Shown here: piece by piece, positions 26,083-35,690 of the stretch
How positions within the stretch are numbered: the first letter of the stretch is position 1
Layout of the letters: every line of letters begins with the position of its first letter
Assembly: GCA_000746015.1 (NCBI GenBank)
Contig: JQKK01000009.1
Coordinates: 1-64,000 of the forward strand
Reading direction: 5' to 3'
DNA: 64,000 bases
Source of the DNA: Lachnospiraceae bacterium MA2020
Lineage (GTDB): Bacteria > Bacillota > Clostridia > Lachnospirales > Lachnospiraceae
Position numbers and translations under genes: made by a program
The notes under the pieces: model-generated
The model's database searches: none
What the model saw: only the letters and a program-made list of their open reading frames with translations
What the model was told of the DNA's origin: nothing

Positions 26083-27146
26083 AAGATAGGCAAGATTTAG
26101 AAGTAATCAAATACGAAAAAACAACTGACATAGTCTCTGATGTAAAGAGTATTATTGAATCTGCTCAAAAAAGAACTTTTCAATCAGTGAATGCTGTGTT
26201 GGTAATGAGAAACTGGTTCCTTGGTAAAAGAATAGTGGAAGAGGAATTAAGTGGTGAACGTACAGATAGATATGGTAAGGAAATAATTGCATCGTTGTCC
26301 GATGAATTAACAAAGGAATACGGAAAAGGGTTTGATAAAAGCTCTTTATATAAGTTTGCGAAGTTCTATCAGAAGTATCCTCAGATTGTGGACTCGGTGA
26401 GTCCACAATCTAAGTTGCTGTCATGGACGCACTACAGAGTACTGTTACAAGTAGAAGATGAAGATGCCAGAGAATGGTACGAAAATGAAGCATACAATCA
26501 GGCTTGGAGTGTACGTACATTACAGAGAAATATTTCTACACAGTATTACTATAGAATGTTAAAAACACAAAATCCAATCGCAGTAGAGCAGGAAATGAAG
26601 GAGCTTACAAGTCAGTATCAGAATAAACTGGAATTTATAAAAAATCCGGTAATTGCGGAGTTTCTTGGCATGCAGGAAGATACGTCCTACTTGGAGTCGG
26701 ATTTAGAACAGTGCATCATTGATAATCTTCAAAAGTTCCTTATGGAACTTGGAAAAGGTTATGCTTTTGTAGCGAGACAGCAGCATATCCATACAGAAAA
26801 AGAGGATTACTATATTGACTTGGTATTCTATAACTATATCCTTAAGTGCTTCGTTTTGATTGATTTGAAAACCAAGAAAATTACACATCAGGATGTAGGA
26901 CAGATGGATATGTACATCCGTATGTATGATGAATTGAAGAAATCAGAAGATGATAATCCAACTCTTGGTATCGTTTTGTGTTCTGATACAGATGAAGATA
27001 TTGCAAGATATTCTGTTCTTCATGATAATGAACAGTTATTTGCATCAAAATACAAGCTATATCTTCCATCTGAAGAAGAGTTAAAGGCGGAAATTGAAAC
27101 GCAGAAGGAGATGTTCTATCTCCAAAAGAAGGAGATGGAAGAATGA
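26079..27146 (+). CDS. DUF1016 / PDDEXK nuclease-domain protein (YhcG-like) inside the hsd operon
   Basis: 355 residues. The N-terminal DUF1016 part (about 10-165) has VLVMRNWFLGKRIVEEE, GFDKSSLYKFAKFY and LSWTHYRVLLQVEDEDARE. The C-terminal PDDEXK_9-like domain has YYIDLVFYN with D247 and CFVLIDLKTKK with D262-x-K264; an Asp replaces the usual Glu of E-x-K. The family is suspected to be a recombination or defence nuclease and is often found in type I operons. Start and stop overlap hsdM and hsdS by 4 bases each, so it is translationally coupled. A 27-base perfect palindrome interrupts its middle. Exact role unknown. Confidence 0.88.
   Translation: MKDRQDLEVIKYEKTTDIVSDVKSIIESAQKRTFQSVNAVLVMRNWFLGKRIVEEELSGERTDRYGKEIIASLSDELTKEYGKGFDKSSLYKFAKFYQKYPQIVDSVSPQSKLLSWTHYRVLLQVEDEDAREWYENEAYNQAWSVRTLQRNISTQYYYRMLKTQNPIAVEQEMKELTSQYQNKLEFIKNPVIAEFLGMQEDTSYLESDLEQCIIDNLQKFLMELGKGYAFVARQQHIHTEKEDYYIDLVFYNYILKCFVLIDLKTKKITHQDVGQMDMYIRMYDELKKSEDDNPTLGIVLCSDTDEDIARYSVLHDNEQLFASKYKLYLPSEEELKAEIETQKEMFYLQKKEMEE
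26384..26410. repeat. Perfect 12-bp-stem palindrome inside the DUF1016 gene
   Basis: GATTGTGGACTC-GGT-GAGTCCACAATC. It lies in frame and codes for IVDSVSPQS between FYQKYP and LLSWTHYR, a spot where DUF1016 proteins vary in length. It may be a small inserted palindromic unit tolerated in a surface loop. Confidence 0.8.
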
Positions 27147-28375
27147 GTTGGAAAAAGGTAAAACTGGCAGAGGTGTGTAAATCAATATCAGATGGCGATC
27201 ATCAACCGCCACCAAAATCTGAAAGTGGAATACCGTTTGTAACCATATCAAACATTACGAACGCAAATAAATTTGATTTTACAAATACTATGTTTGTACC
27301 AAGAGAATACTACGATAGTCTTGATGAGAAACGTAGAGCACAGATAGGAGATATCTTATACTCCGTTGTGGGCTCTTTTGGAATCCCGGTATATATGGAT
27401 GAGGAGCAAGAATTTGTATTTCAGCGACATATTGCTATTTTAAGACCAGATTCTGAAAAGATTGTACCCAAATTCCTTTACTATACGATGTTGAATCGAG
27501 ATTTTTATATGAAAGCAGAGGCAGTTGCACTTGGTGCGGCTCAAAGAACAGTCAGTCTAACTTCTCTTAGAGGGATGGAAATACAAGTACCTGAAGTCGC
27601 TATACAGAAGAAAATAGTCGAGATGCTTAAACCATATGATGACCTCATTGAAAACAACCAAAAACAAATCAAACTTTTAGAAGAGGCTGCACAGCGAATG
27701 TATAAGGAATGGTTTGTTGATTTGAGATTTCCAGGATATGAGGAATGTAAAATTGTTGATGGTGTTCCGGAAGGATGGGAAAAATCTACAATAGGAAAAT
27801 TCTTAAGAGTTAAATCTGGATATGCATTTAAGAGCGGGTGGTGGCAGGCTTCTGGATATTCTGTGGTAAAAATAAAGGATATTGTAAATAATACAATAGA
27901 TATTTCTAATGTTGACCATGTCTCTCCAGAGCATATCAAAAACATACCTGAATTTAAGCTTCAAAAAGGTGATGTTGTAATAGCGATGACTGGAGCTACA
28001 ATAGGGAAAATAGGGCTTGTTCCTGATGTAGAAAATTTGTATACAAATCAACGAGTTGGAAAAATTTTCCCAATCGCAGAATTGAGAAATCCAACTCCAT
28101 TTGTCTTTTGCTTTTATTCGCAGAAGTCTATATTAGACCAAATTATTGCCCTGTCAAGTTCAAGTAGTGCTCAACCAAATATAAGTGGGGGACAATTGGA
28201 AAGTTTTGAAATAATGGCCAATATTGATGTAATAAATAGGTTTTGCGAAATAACACAACCATATTTTGATAAAATAAATAACTTGTATAAGCAAATAAGG
28301 TTATTGCAACAAGCACGAGACCAGATATTGCCTAGATTAATGAAAGGTGAAATAGAGGTGTATTTTTTTGAGTGA
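27143..28375 (+). CDS. hsdS: Type I restriction specificity subunit (HsdS)
   Basis: 410 residues with two target-recognition domains. TRD1 is about 1-150 (SWKKVKLAEVCKSISDGDH, then GMEIQVPEVAIQKKIVEML); the central conserved helix is about 150-200 (LKPYDDLIENNQKQIKLLEE, EWFVDLRFPGYE). TRD2 starts at VPEGWEKSTIGKFLRVKSGYAF and ends with a second helix (YFDKINNLYKQIRLLQQARD, LPRLMKGEIEV). It sets the bipartite DNA site and bridges two HsdM. Overlaps its neighbours on both sides. Full length. The target sequence cannot be read from the protein alone. Confidence 0.96.
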   Translation: MSWKKVKLAEVCKSISDGDHQPPPKSESGIPFVTISNITNANKFDFTNTMFVPREYYDSLDEKRRAQIGDILYSVVGSFGIPVYMDEEQEFVFQRHIAILRPDSEKIVPKFLYYTMLNRDFYMKAEAVALGAAQRTVSLTSLRGMEIQVPEVAIQKKIVEMLKPYDDLIENNQKQIKLLEEAAQRMYKEWFVDLRFPGYEECKIVDGVPEGWEKSTIGKFLRVKSGYAFKSGWWQASGYSVVKIKDIVNNTIDISNVDHVSPEHIKNIPEFKLQKGDVVIAMTGATIGKIGLVPDVENLYTNQRVGKIFPIAELRNPTPFVFCFYSQKSILDQIIALSSSSSAQPNISGGQLESFEIMANIDVINRFCEITQPYFDKINNLYKQIRLLQQARDQILPRLMKGEIEVYFFE

Positions 28376-30323
28376 GTTGGGGTTGGGAGAGTACTTTTAT
28401 GTAGGATATTGTTTTGCGGGTGAAGAGGAAAAAATACCAGAGATATTGGATTCTTATATTCATGGAAAGACTGATTTATCCAATGTAAATAGGGTATTGG
28501 AACTGTATAATGCTAGACTTTTCTTTGAAAAATATGAATTCGTGACAGGATGGGACGACGGAAAATATGAAAAATATAAAGCGCTTTCTAAGTCGGCTGA
28601 CAGTGTTGTAAAAGACTTTTTTCTTGCAATTTCCGTTGAAAATATTGTTTCAATATATGACTCGTGTGATGTAATATTCTGGGACGACTTTTGGTTATTC
28701 TTTTATAGATTTGGAGTATATAAAAGAATTCCTAAAGATAGATTTATTGAAATAACAGATGGTCTAAGAATGTCACCTAACAAAATGCTTGAGAACAAAG
28801 CATTTGTAAAGTATTTCGATTCAGAAATAACAGATAGATTATATGACCCAGAGTTTGGTGCTGATTTCTTTATTGATTACTATTTATCTAGACGCTGTGT
28901 AAAAGAAAAGTATTTCATACCGCAGTCATTGGAGCCTGAAAAGATTTATAAGACAGTCGAGAGATTTATTACAGAAGTGGAGTTTGCTAATGCCAATAAA
29001 TTAGCATTAATTTTTAGTAGTAAATCAATAGATACTAAGATGCTTAATGTTGACGACAGACTTCGTTATAAAGCTCGGAAACGGTATGATAGAATCTGGG
29101 AAGAAAAAGAACAAAGTGGGCAAGTTATTTTGAAAAAGGGGTATGGGGTAAATATCAAATATAGTCCAGAATGTTTAGATTCAAAAGTTGACTTCAAAGA
29201 TGGCATCATTAAGGCGGAGTATAGTTCATTATGGATAAAAGAAAATATGGATTATCCTACCTTGCTTAATAATTTTATATATGTTTTTAATTATTTTGAT
29301 TCGCCACAAATGCGATGCATGTTGACTAATGCAAATTTTGCAAAAGGGATTTTTGAGGATCTTTTTTCTATAAATGGAAATGGTATGTATAGAAAAGGTG
29401 AGACCTTCGATCTGATGAATATGCTTGCATTGGCTCAGATACAGAGCTATATGGATGGATTAAAAGGGCTTGATGTTTACTTAGAGGAAGTCTGCAAATG
29501 GTTTTTTGAAGACTATCTTAAAGAAGAGTTTAAAGTTGATGGTTTTATATGTAGTTTTCCTAAGCGAGATGCAGATATTCTTGATAAATGTAAACTGTTA
29601 TCATCAGCGATGGATGGAGCAATAAAACAATATAAGTTATTTGTTGAGGAAGGGGAGATAGATAGAGGCTTGTATGAGATGTCATCTGCACCTGTGTCTT
29701 ATAGGGACTTACCAAGCTTCTCGAAGAATAAATATGCTTATATAGCTAATAGTGATATTACTAAAGAAATGAATATGCTTTTTTCCAATCAGAGCCACCT
29801 AGCATATATAGAAAAGACTAAAAGTAAGTATTCAGTTCTTGTTAAGTTGATAAATTCTATCGATTGCAGTATTGATGATTTTTATGAGTATCAAGTAGCG
29901 GATATACAATGGCTGATTGAAAAAGGGAGCTTGTTTGTAGAAAATGATACGTTACATTTGAATATAAGTCGCGTTTTGATTCTGAAACAGTTTTATGATT
30001 ATGGCTATATTTGTCTGCCACATTATAAGAACAATTATCTTAAACAGATGATTTGCAATGGTGATATTAAAACGGAATCTAGTTTGTTATCGATTCCAGA
30101 ATATCAATACATTGATTATATTTTAAATAAACGAGAGTTCAGTAATGGACTGGATTTACGAAATAAGTACATACATGACTCTAATACTACGGATGAGAGG
30201 ATACAAAAACAAGATTATTCTGTATTGATGAAAGTTATGATTATACTCATTGTCAAAATAAATGATGAGTTTTGCATTCGTGCCAGCGTGACTGATGGAG
30301 AGGAGGATTTTTATGAGCTATGA
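28368..30323 (+). CDS. Uncharacterised 651-residue protein with C-terminal HEPN-like Rx4H motif, between hsdS and hsdR
   Basis: 651 residues, soluble, rich in aromatic and charged residues. I do not recognise the bulk of the protein. Near the end, REFSNGLDLRNKYIHD has R598-N-K-Y-I-H603, the Rx4-6H pattern of HEPN ribonucleases, followed by a hydrophobic helix (MKVMIILIVKIND) as in many HEPN folds. Most of residues 1-550 reads as helical, perhaps a sensor or scaffold. TTG start at 28368 with GAGGTG upstream, overlapping hsdS by 8 bases; its end overlaps hsdR by 11 bases. This tight coupling implies it is part of the restriction system, maybe an RNase kept in check by the Hsd complex as PrrC is by EcoprrI. 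The nuclease role is inference. Confidence 0.75.
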   Translation: MSELGLGEYFYVGYCFAGEEEKIPEILDSYIHGKTDLSNVNRVLELYNARLFFEKYEFVTGWDDGKYEKYKALSKSADSVVKDFFLAISVENIVSIYDSCDVIFWDDFWLFFYRFGVYKRIPKDRFIEITDGLRMSPNKMLENKAFVKYFDSEITDRLYDPEFGADFFIDYYLSRRCVKEKYFIPQSLEPEKIYKTVERFITEVEFANANKLALIFSSKSIDTKMLNVDDRLRYKARKRYDRIWEEKEQSGQVILKKGYGVNIKYSPECLDSKVDFKDGIIKAEYSSLWIKENMDYPTLLNNFIYVFNYFDSPQMRCMLTNANFAKGIFEDLFSINGNGMYRKGETFDLMNMLALAQIQSYMDGLKGLDVYLEEVCKWFFEDYLKEEFKVDGFICSFPKRDADILDKCKLLSSAMDGAIKQYKLFVEEGEIDRGLYEMSSAPVSYRDLPSFSKNKYAYIANSDITKEMNMLFSNQSHLAYIEKTKSKYSVLVKLINSIDCSIDDFYEYQVADIQWLIEKGSLFVENDTLHLNISRVLILKQFYDYGYICLPHYKNNYLKQMICNGDIKTESSLLSIPEYQYIDYILNKREFSNGLDLRNKYIHDSNTTDERIQKQDYSVLMKVMIILIVKINDEFCIRASVTDGEEDFYEL

Positions 30324-33300
30324 TTACTCCGAAAATATATTAGTTCAAGAGAGTTCAGGACATTTGTTAGAGGATGAGCTGGGCTGGCGTGTTGAACTTG
30401 CATATAATCAAGAAGTCCTTGGGGAAAATGGTACTTTTGGAAGAAAGTCGTACAAGGATATTCTTTTGGTGCGCTATTTTCAGAAGGCTCTGAAGATATT
30501 AAATCCATGGATTACAGATGCGCAAATTGTAGAGGCACAGAATACATTTGAAAAACATCTTTCTTCATCATCACTTATGCAGATAAATGAGGAGAAGTAT
30601 CAGTATATTCGAGATGGTATTCCTGTAAAGGTTAAGAAGCCAAACGGACAGATAGAAGAAAAGAGAGCTATGGTCATTGATTTTGAGCATCCATTTGATG
30701 CTGAGAGAAATGATTTTTTGGCTATAAAAGAATTAAAGATACATGGTGATTTGTATCGTAGACGAACTGACATAGTAGGTTTTGTGAATGGTATACCTCT
30801 TTTATTTGTAGAGTTAAAGAAAAATTCTGTAGACGTACAGAATGCATATACTGATAACTACACAGATTATTTGGATACAATTCCACATTTATTTTATTAC
30901 AACGCATTTTTGATGCTTTCAAATGGCGTCGAGGCGAAGGTTGGTACTTTAGGAAGTAAATATGAATTCTTCCATGAGTGGAAGCGATTAAATGAGAGTG
31001 ACGAAGGAAATGTCGCTCTTGAAACCATGCTTAGAGGTATTTGTAAGAAGGATAATTTCCTTGATTTGCTAGAGAATTTTATTCTTTATGATCATTCTGG
31101 CGGAAACACTATTAAGATTCTTGCACGAAACCACCAGTATTTGGGTGTAAATGAGGCTGTAAAGGCTTACGAAGCACGTAAGCTTAATGATGGTAAGTTA
31201 GGTGTTTTCTGGCATACACAGGGCTCTGGAAAGAGCTATTCAATGCTTTTCTTATCACAGAAAATACGTAGAAAATTTGCAGGTTCACCAACAATAGTGG
31301 TTTTGACGGACCGTGAAGAATTAAATACGCAGATTAGTGATACTTTTGAAAACTGTGGTCTTCTTGGAAAAACTAAGACATCACAATATACGGCTACAAG
31401 CGGTGATGATCTTGTTGAAAAGCTGAAAGGAAATCCTAGCTTTATTTTTACACTTATTCAGAAGTTTAATAAAAAGCCCACAGAACCTATTTATCCTGAT
31501 CATGACATCATAATTATGTCTGATGAGGCGCATAGAAGCCAATATGGAATCTTTGCTGATAATATGGTTGGATTATTGCCAACAGCATCTAGAATTGGAT
31601 TTACAGGTACGCCGTTACTATCAAGCGATAATATTACTGAGCGTACATTTGGCGGTTATATATCAATATATGATTTCAAACGTGCTGTAGAGGATAAAGC
31701 TACAGTTCCTCTTTATTACGAAAATAGAGCAAGTAAGATAAAAGAATTAACTGATTTAACTATTTCAGATGAATTATTAGATGCCATCGAAGCGGCTGAT
31801 TTGGATCCTGAACAAGAGCAAAAACTAGAGAAAGAATTTTCAAAGGAAGTGCATCTCCTTACGACTACTCCAGTTCTAAAGTCAATTGCTAAGGATTTTG
31901 TTGAACACTATTCAGATTTATGGTCTAGTGGAAAGGCTATGTTTGTATGTCTTAATAAAGTTACCTGTGTGCGCATGTACAATTATGTTCAGAAGTACTG
32001 GGAAAAGGAAATTGAAAGACTAGAGAAGGAAAAAAAGACTATATCGCAGCAGGAAATGCTTGAATTAAATCGTAAGATAAAGTGGATGAAAGAAACCGAG
32101 ATGGCGGTTGTTATATCTCAGGAGCAGAATGAGATTCAAACATTCAAAAAGTGGGGGTTGGATATTAAGGTCCATAGAGCCAAGATGGAAAAACGTGAAT
32201 TGGATAAGGAATTTAAAGATTCTGAAAATCCGCTTCGTGTTGTATTTGTTTGTGCAATGTGGCTTACTGGTTTTGATGTTAAATGCTTGTCTTGCTTATA
32301 TTTGGATAAACCACTTAAGGCGCATACATTAATGCAGACTATAGCACGTGCTAACAGAGTTAATGAAGGAAAGAGCAATGGTTTAATAATCGACTACATT
32401 GGTATTGTAAAAGCATTAAGAAAAGCTCTTGCAGATTATACAGCAAATAATGGTGGACGAAACAATGATACTGATCCGACAGTTGATAAGGTTGAATTGA
32501 TAGCTCGTGTATTAGAAGTTATTTCTTCTGCGGAAGACTTTTTAGAAGAAAAAGACTTTGAGCTTAATGATTTGATATATGCCAAGGACTTTGCAAAGCT
32601 TGATATGTTACGAACGGCTGCAAATGCTGTATCTGACAGTAGAGAATCGACAAAACGTCTTATGACCTATGCTACAGAACTCTCTCGTATGATGAAGTAT
32701 TTGGATAGGGATGATATTTCACCTGCAGATAGGGAACGCAAAGATGCCATAATTGCTATTTTTGATGAACTCAGGAAAAAGAAAAAACATGTTGATAACG
32801 TTGGCCTAATGGTACAGATTAATTCTATCTTGAGTAATTATATTAAAATTGACACTACCATTGAAACAGATGAGAAATCAAAACGATTTGAGATTTCTAA
32901 GATTGATTTTGATTTACTACGAAGAGAGTTTTCTAGAGTTAGGCAGAAAAATCTAATGCTAAAAGATTTAGATGAACTTATTCAAGTTAGAATTGATGAC
33001 ATGCTTAAGGAAAATCCTACTCGTGTAGATTACTATGAGAGATATCAGAAGATTATAGAAGAATACAATCAAGAGCAGGATAGAGCAACTATTGAAAAGA
33101 CATTTATGGATTTGATGAATTTGGCAAATTCTATGAATGAAGAAAAACAACGTTATGTTCGTGAAGGCTTCGCTAGTGATGAAGAATTATCACTTTATGA
33201 TTTGCTTTTCAAAGAGGATCTTTCAAAAGAGGATATCAAGGCTATTAAAAAGGTTGCTGTTGATCTGCTTGAAAAGATTAAGGGTAGAATCGCTGAGTTG

Positions 33301-33462
33301 GATCATTGGACAGACAAGCAGGAAACCAAAGCTGAGATTGATAATCTTATAAGGGATACTCTTTGGATGGAATTGCCAGAAAGCTATGATGAAATACGTA
33401 TATCTGAATATAGGCAGAAGATTTATGAGTATGTTTATATGAGATATAAGGAAATTGCTTAG
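30313..33462 (+). CDS. hsdR: Type I restriction endonuclease / translocase (HsdR)
   Basis: About 1049 residues. The N-terminal nuclease has D153 in RRRTDIVGF and E167-L-K169 in FVELKK (PD-ExK). The SF2 translocase has Walker A TQGSGKS (K307), DEAH at 404-407, FTGTPLL (motif III) and a helicase C domain with TGFDVKCLSCLYLDKPL and QTIARANRVNEGK. The C-terminal helical domain (about 700-1049) binds the methyltransferase core. ATG 30313 is preceded by GAGAGGAGG and is preferred to ATG 30295. Last gene of the overlapping five-gene operon. It cuts unmethylated DNA after ATP-driven translocation. Confidence 0.96.
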   Translation: MSYDYSENILVQESSGHLLEDELGWRVELAYNQEVLGENGTFGRKSYKDILLVRYFQKALKILNPWITDAQIVEAQNTFEKHLSSSSLMQINEEKYQYIRDGIPVKVKKPNGQIEEKRAMVIDFEHPFDAERNDFLAIKELKIHGDLYRRRTDIVGFVNGIPLLFVELKKNSVDVQNAYTDNYTDYLDTIPHLFYYNAFLMLSNGVEAKVGTLGSKYEFFHEWKRLNESDEGNVALETMLRGICKKDNFLDLLENFILYDHSGGNTIKILARNHQYLGVNEAVKAYEARKLNDGKLGVFWHTQGSGKSYSMLFLSQKIRRKFAGSPTIVVLTDREELNTQISDTFENCGLLGKTKTSQYTATSGDDLVEKLKGNPSFIFTLIQKFNKKPTEPIYPDHDIIIMSDEAHRSQYGIFADNMVGLLPTASRIGFTGTPLLSSDNITERTFGGYISIYDFKRAVEDKATVPLYYENRASKIKELTDLTISDELLDAIEAADLDPEQEQKLEKEFSKEVHLLTTTPVLKSIAKDFVEHYSDLWSSGKAMFVCLNKVTCVRMYNYVQKYWEKEIERLEKEKKTISQQEMLELNRKIKWMKETEMAVVISQEQNEIQTFKKWGLDIKVHRAKMEKRELDKEFKDSENPLRVVFVCAMWLTGFDVKCLSCLYLDKPLKAHTLMQTIARANRVNEGKSNGLIIDYIGIVKALRKALADYTANNGGRNNDTDPTVDKVELIARVLEVISSAEDFLEEKDFELNDLIYAKDFAKLDMLRTAANAVSDSRESTKRLMTYATELSRMMKYLDRDDISPADRERKDAIIAIFDELRKKKKHVDNVGLMVQINSILSNYIKIDTTIETDEKSKRFEISKIDFDLLRREFSRVRQKNLMLKDLDELIQVRIDDMLKENPTRVDYYERYQKIIEEYNQEQDRATIEKTFMDLMNLANSMNEEKQRYVREGFASDEELSLYDLLFKEDLSKEDIKAIKKVAVDLLEKIKGRIAELDHWTDKQETKAEIDNLIRDTLWMELPESYDEIRISEYRQKIYEYVYMRYKEIA

Positions 33463-33476
33463 ACTAAGAAAACATT

Positions 33477-33581
33477 ATGAAAAACACTGCAGAAGATACA
33501 AAAATTGATAAGTAAATCAAGGAACTTGAAGCGTATTTAAAGGCATAAATTAAAGAATCAGAGATGTTGGCACTGTATTGA
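33477..33581 (+). pseudogene. Short degraded ORF after hsdR
   Basis: One frame reads MKNTAEDTKIDK, stop, IKELEAYLKA, stop, IKESEMLALY, stop. Two internal TAA codons break a charged helical peptide. It begins 15 bases after hsdR. Probably the remnant of a small gene; family unknown. Confidence 0.35.
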
Positions 33582-33609
33582 CAAGTTTTTAATATCAATG
33601 TGTATTCAT

Positions 33610-33637
33610 ACCCCTCAGGTATTGCGCCCTGAGGGGT
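33610..33637. terminator. Hairpin after the hsd operon
   Basis: ACCCCTCAGG / CCTGAGGGGT 10-bp stem with an 8-base loop. The tail is only AAATTTAT, so termination may be weak, but it separates the hsd and MoxR operons. Confidence 0.7.
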
Positions 33638-33696
33638 AAATTTATATAATTAAGTTGTATGCGAGGTAAATGTAAAGTAGGGTATCAGAGGAGAGT

Positions 33697-34623
33697 ATGA
33701 TGAAGGATAAGGCGTTGGCGCTCAAGAAAAACATGGAGCTTAGGATTGTTGGAAAGGGTGATGTGATCGAGAAGATCATTCTGGCACTTTTGGCAGAGGG
33801 GCATGTGCTTTTGGAGGATGTGCCGGGAGTGGGCAAGACTTCACTTGCTAAGGCACTGGCAGATTCTTTAGCTCTTTCTTTTTCAAGGATTCAATGTACT
33901 CCGGATACAACGCCGGCAGATATCACAGGCATTTCTATATATAATTCAGAAAAACACGAGTTTCAGGTAATGCCGGGACCTGTCATCAATAATATAGTTC
34001 TTGTCGATGAGTTGAATAGGACTTCACCGAAAACACAGTCTGCACTTTTGGAAGTTATGGAAGAGCATCGCGTGACTATAGATGGTGAAGAAATCAAAGT
34101 TCCGGAGCCTTTCATAGTGATAGGTACACAAAACCCGGTAGAAATGGCAGGCACTTATCCTATTGCCGAGTCACAGCTCGACAGATTTATGATGAAACTG
34201 TCAGTGGGCTATCCGGATGTTACGGCTTCAGAAGACATGACAAGGCGTTTCCTCGAGGGAACTCTTCACGAGGAGACACATTCTGTACTTGATGGAAAAG
34301 ATATCATGGAAATGCAGAGAGAGGTCAGGACGGTTTCTATACACGAAAATCTCCGGGGATATGCTGTAAATATAGTAGATGCAACGAGAAATGCTGCAGA
34401 GGTATCAGTGGGAGCATCGCCAAGAGCACTTTTGTCCATGATAAGGTGTGCGCAGGCAATCGCCTATATTTCAGACAGAGACTACTGTGTGCCTGAAGAC
34501 ATTGCAAAGGCAGCAGAGCTTACACTTACACATAGGCTCATTCTTACTGCAGAAGCAAAGATAAGCCGCACAACAAAGAAGGATGTAATGGAAAAAATTC
34601 TTCAGAAAATAAGGGTGTCATGA
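33697..34623 (+). CDS. MoxR-family AAA+ ATPase
   Basis: 308 residues. Walker A is EDVPGVGKTSLAKAL, Walker B IVLVDELNRTSPKTQSALLE, sensor 1 VIGTQNPVEMAGTYPIAESQLDRF; the lid domain ends in DVMEKILQKI. MoxR proteins act as chaperone-like remodelers for VWA or DUF58 partners. Here the next genes are DUF58 and a transglutaminase-like membrane protein, the common three-gene set. GAGGAG spacing also allows ATG 33700. Overlaps the next gene by 4 bases. Confidence 0.93.
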   Translation: MMKDKALALKKNMELRIVGKGDVIEKIILALLAEGHVLLEDVPGVGKTSLAKALADSLALSFSRIQCTPDTTPADITGISIYNSEKHEFQVMPGPVINNIVLVDELNRTSPKTQSALLEVMEEHRVTIDGEEIKVPEPFIVIGTQNPVEMAGTYPIAESQLDRFMMKLSVGYPDVTASEDMTRRFLEGTLHEETHSVLDGKDIMEMQREVRTVSIHENLRGYAVNIVDATRNAAEVSVGASPRALLSMIRCAQAIAYISDRDYCVPEDIAKAAELTLTHRLILTAEAKISRTTKKDVMEKILQKIRVS

Positions 34624-35690
34624 AAATATATATACATAAGAAAGCTCTAATAATATATTTGATCATATTGGTCGCCGGTATTATTTTTGCAAGTTATGTT
34701 GGCGGTCCTGTTTCTTATGCTTTGCTTTATGCGCTTCTGCTCGTCGTTCCTGTATCGGTGCTGTATATCATGCTTAATTACAGATTTATAAGTATTTTTC
34801 AGGAAATTGATGTACACAGGCTTAGCAAAGGAGAAGACTACATGTATCATGCGATTCTGGAAAATAGCGGGATACTGCCGATACATGAACTTAAGCTTGG
34901 TGTATATGATGACAGATGCAGGCTTTATGAGATAGACGATGGGAAAAAAGTATCACTTGAAGCAAGAGAAAAGGCAGAACTTGTATCTAAGATAAATTGT
35001 AAGTTTGCAGGAGCCTATAATGTTGGTCTGGATACCATTTCTTTCACGGATCCATTTAATATTTATTCTATTGAATTCGTAGTACCATATTCATTTAGAG
35101 CGATAGTCAGCCCGCGCATAACAGATGTGGCAGAAAAGGCGCTCGATCTTGAGAATTTTCACAATAGTACAGGGCTAAAAAGTACGAGTATGTCAGAGGA
35201 GATACCGTCCGGAAATATAAGAAGCTACACTCGCGGAGATCCGATATCTTCTATAAACTGGAAGGTTTCTGCAAGGCTTTCTGAGCTCATGGTTAAAATG
35301 CCGGATCCGATGGAAAGGAGAATGGTATCAATACTTATGAAGGCAGCAGATGTACCGGAAATAGATAGAGATACAGAATTCTTAAAAAGGCGTGATAAGT
35401 TTTTGGAATTTGCGGTTTCTGCAGCATGGTATTTTGGAAATCAGAACATTCCTGTGAAGATAGTATATCCTGCAGGAAAAATAAAGGAAAGTATCGTAGA
35501 CTCCAATAAAAGCTTTTTAGAGTTTTACAGCATAGTAGAGGATGGGATTTTATATAATTCTGAAGCAGATGTCAGAGATATCGAAAACTGTTTAAATGAT
35601 ATAAGAGGTAGAGAACATGATAGTGATACCTGGATTATTATCAGAGAAGATTATGAAAAAGAGGAAGATTTCTGTACTGTCTTCGGATGA
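34620..35690 (+). CDS. DUF58 domain protein
   Basis: 356 residues. Two membrane segments close to the N-terminus (about 9-28 and 32-50), an extracytoplasmic-looking beta region, then the DUF58 signature IRSYTRGDPISSINWKVSARLSELMVK near 200-226. DUF58 proteins are thought to carry a VWA-like fold that binds MoxR. Encoded between the MoxR and transglutaminase genes with overlapping ends. Function in clostridia is unproven; a role in envelope protein maturation or stress is usual speculation. Confidence 0.88.
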   Translation: MKIYIHKKALIIYLIILVAGIIFASYVGGPVSYALLYALLLVVPVSVLYIMLNYRFISIFQEIDVHRLSKGEDYMYHAILENSGILPIHELKLGVYDDRCRLYEIDDGKKVSLEAREKAELVSKINCKFAGAYNVGLDTISFTDPFNIYSIEFVVPYSFRAIVSPRITDVAEKALDLENFHNSTGLKSTSMSEEIPSGNIRSYTRGDPISSINWKVSARLSELMVKMPDPMERRMVSILMKAADVPEIDRDTEFLKRRDKFLEFAVSAAWYFGNQNIPVKIVYPAGKIKESIVDSNKSFLEFYSIVEDGILYNSEADVRDIENCLNDIRGREHDSDTWIIIREDYEKEEDFCTVFG

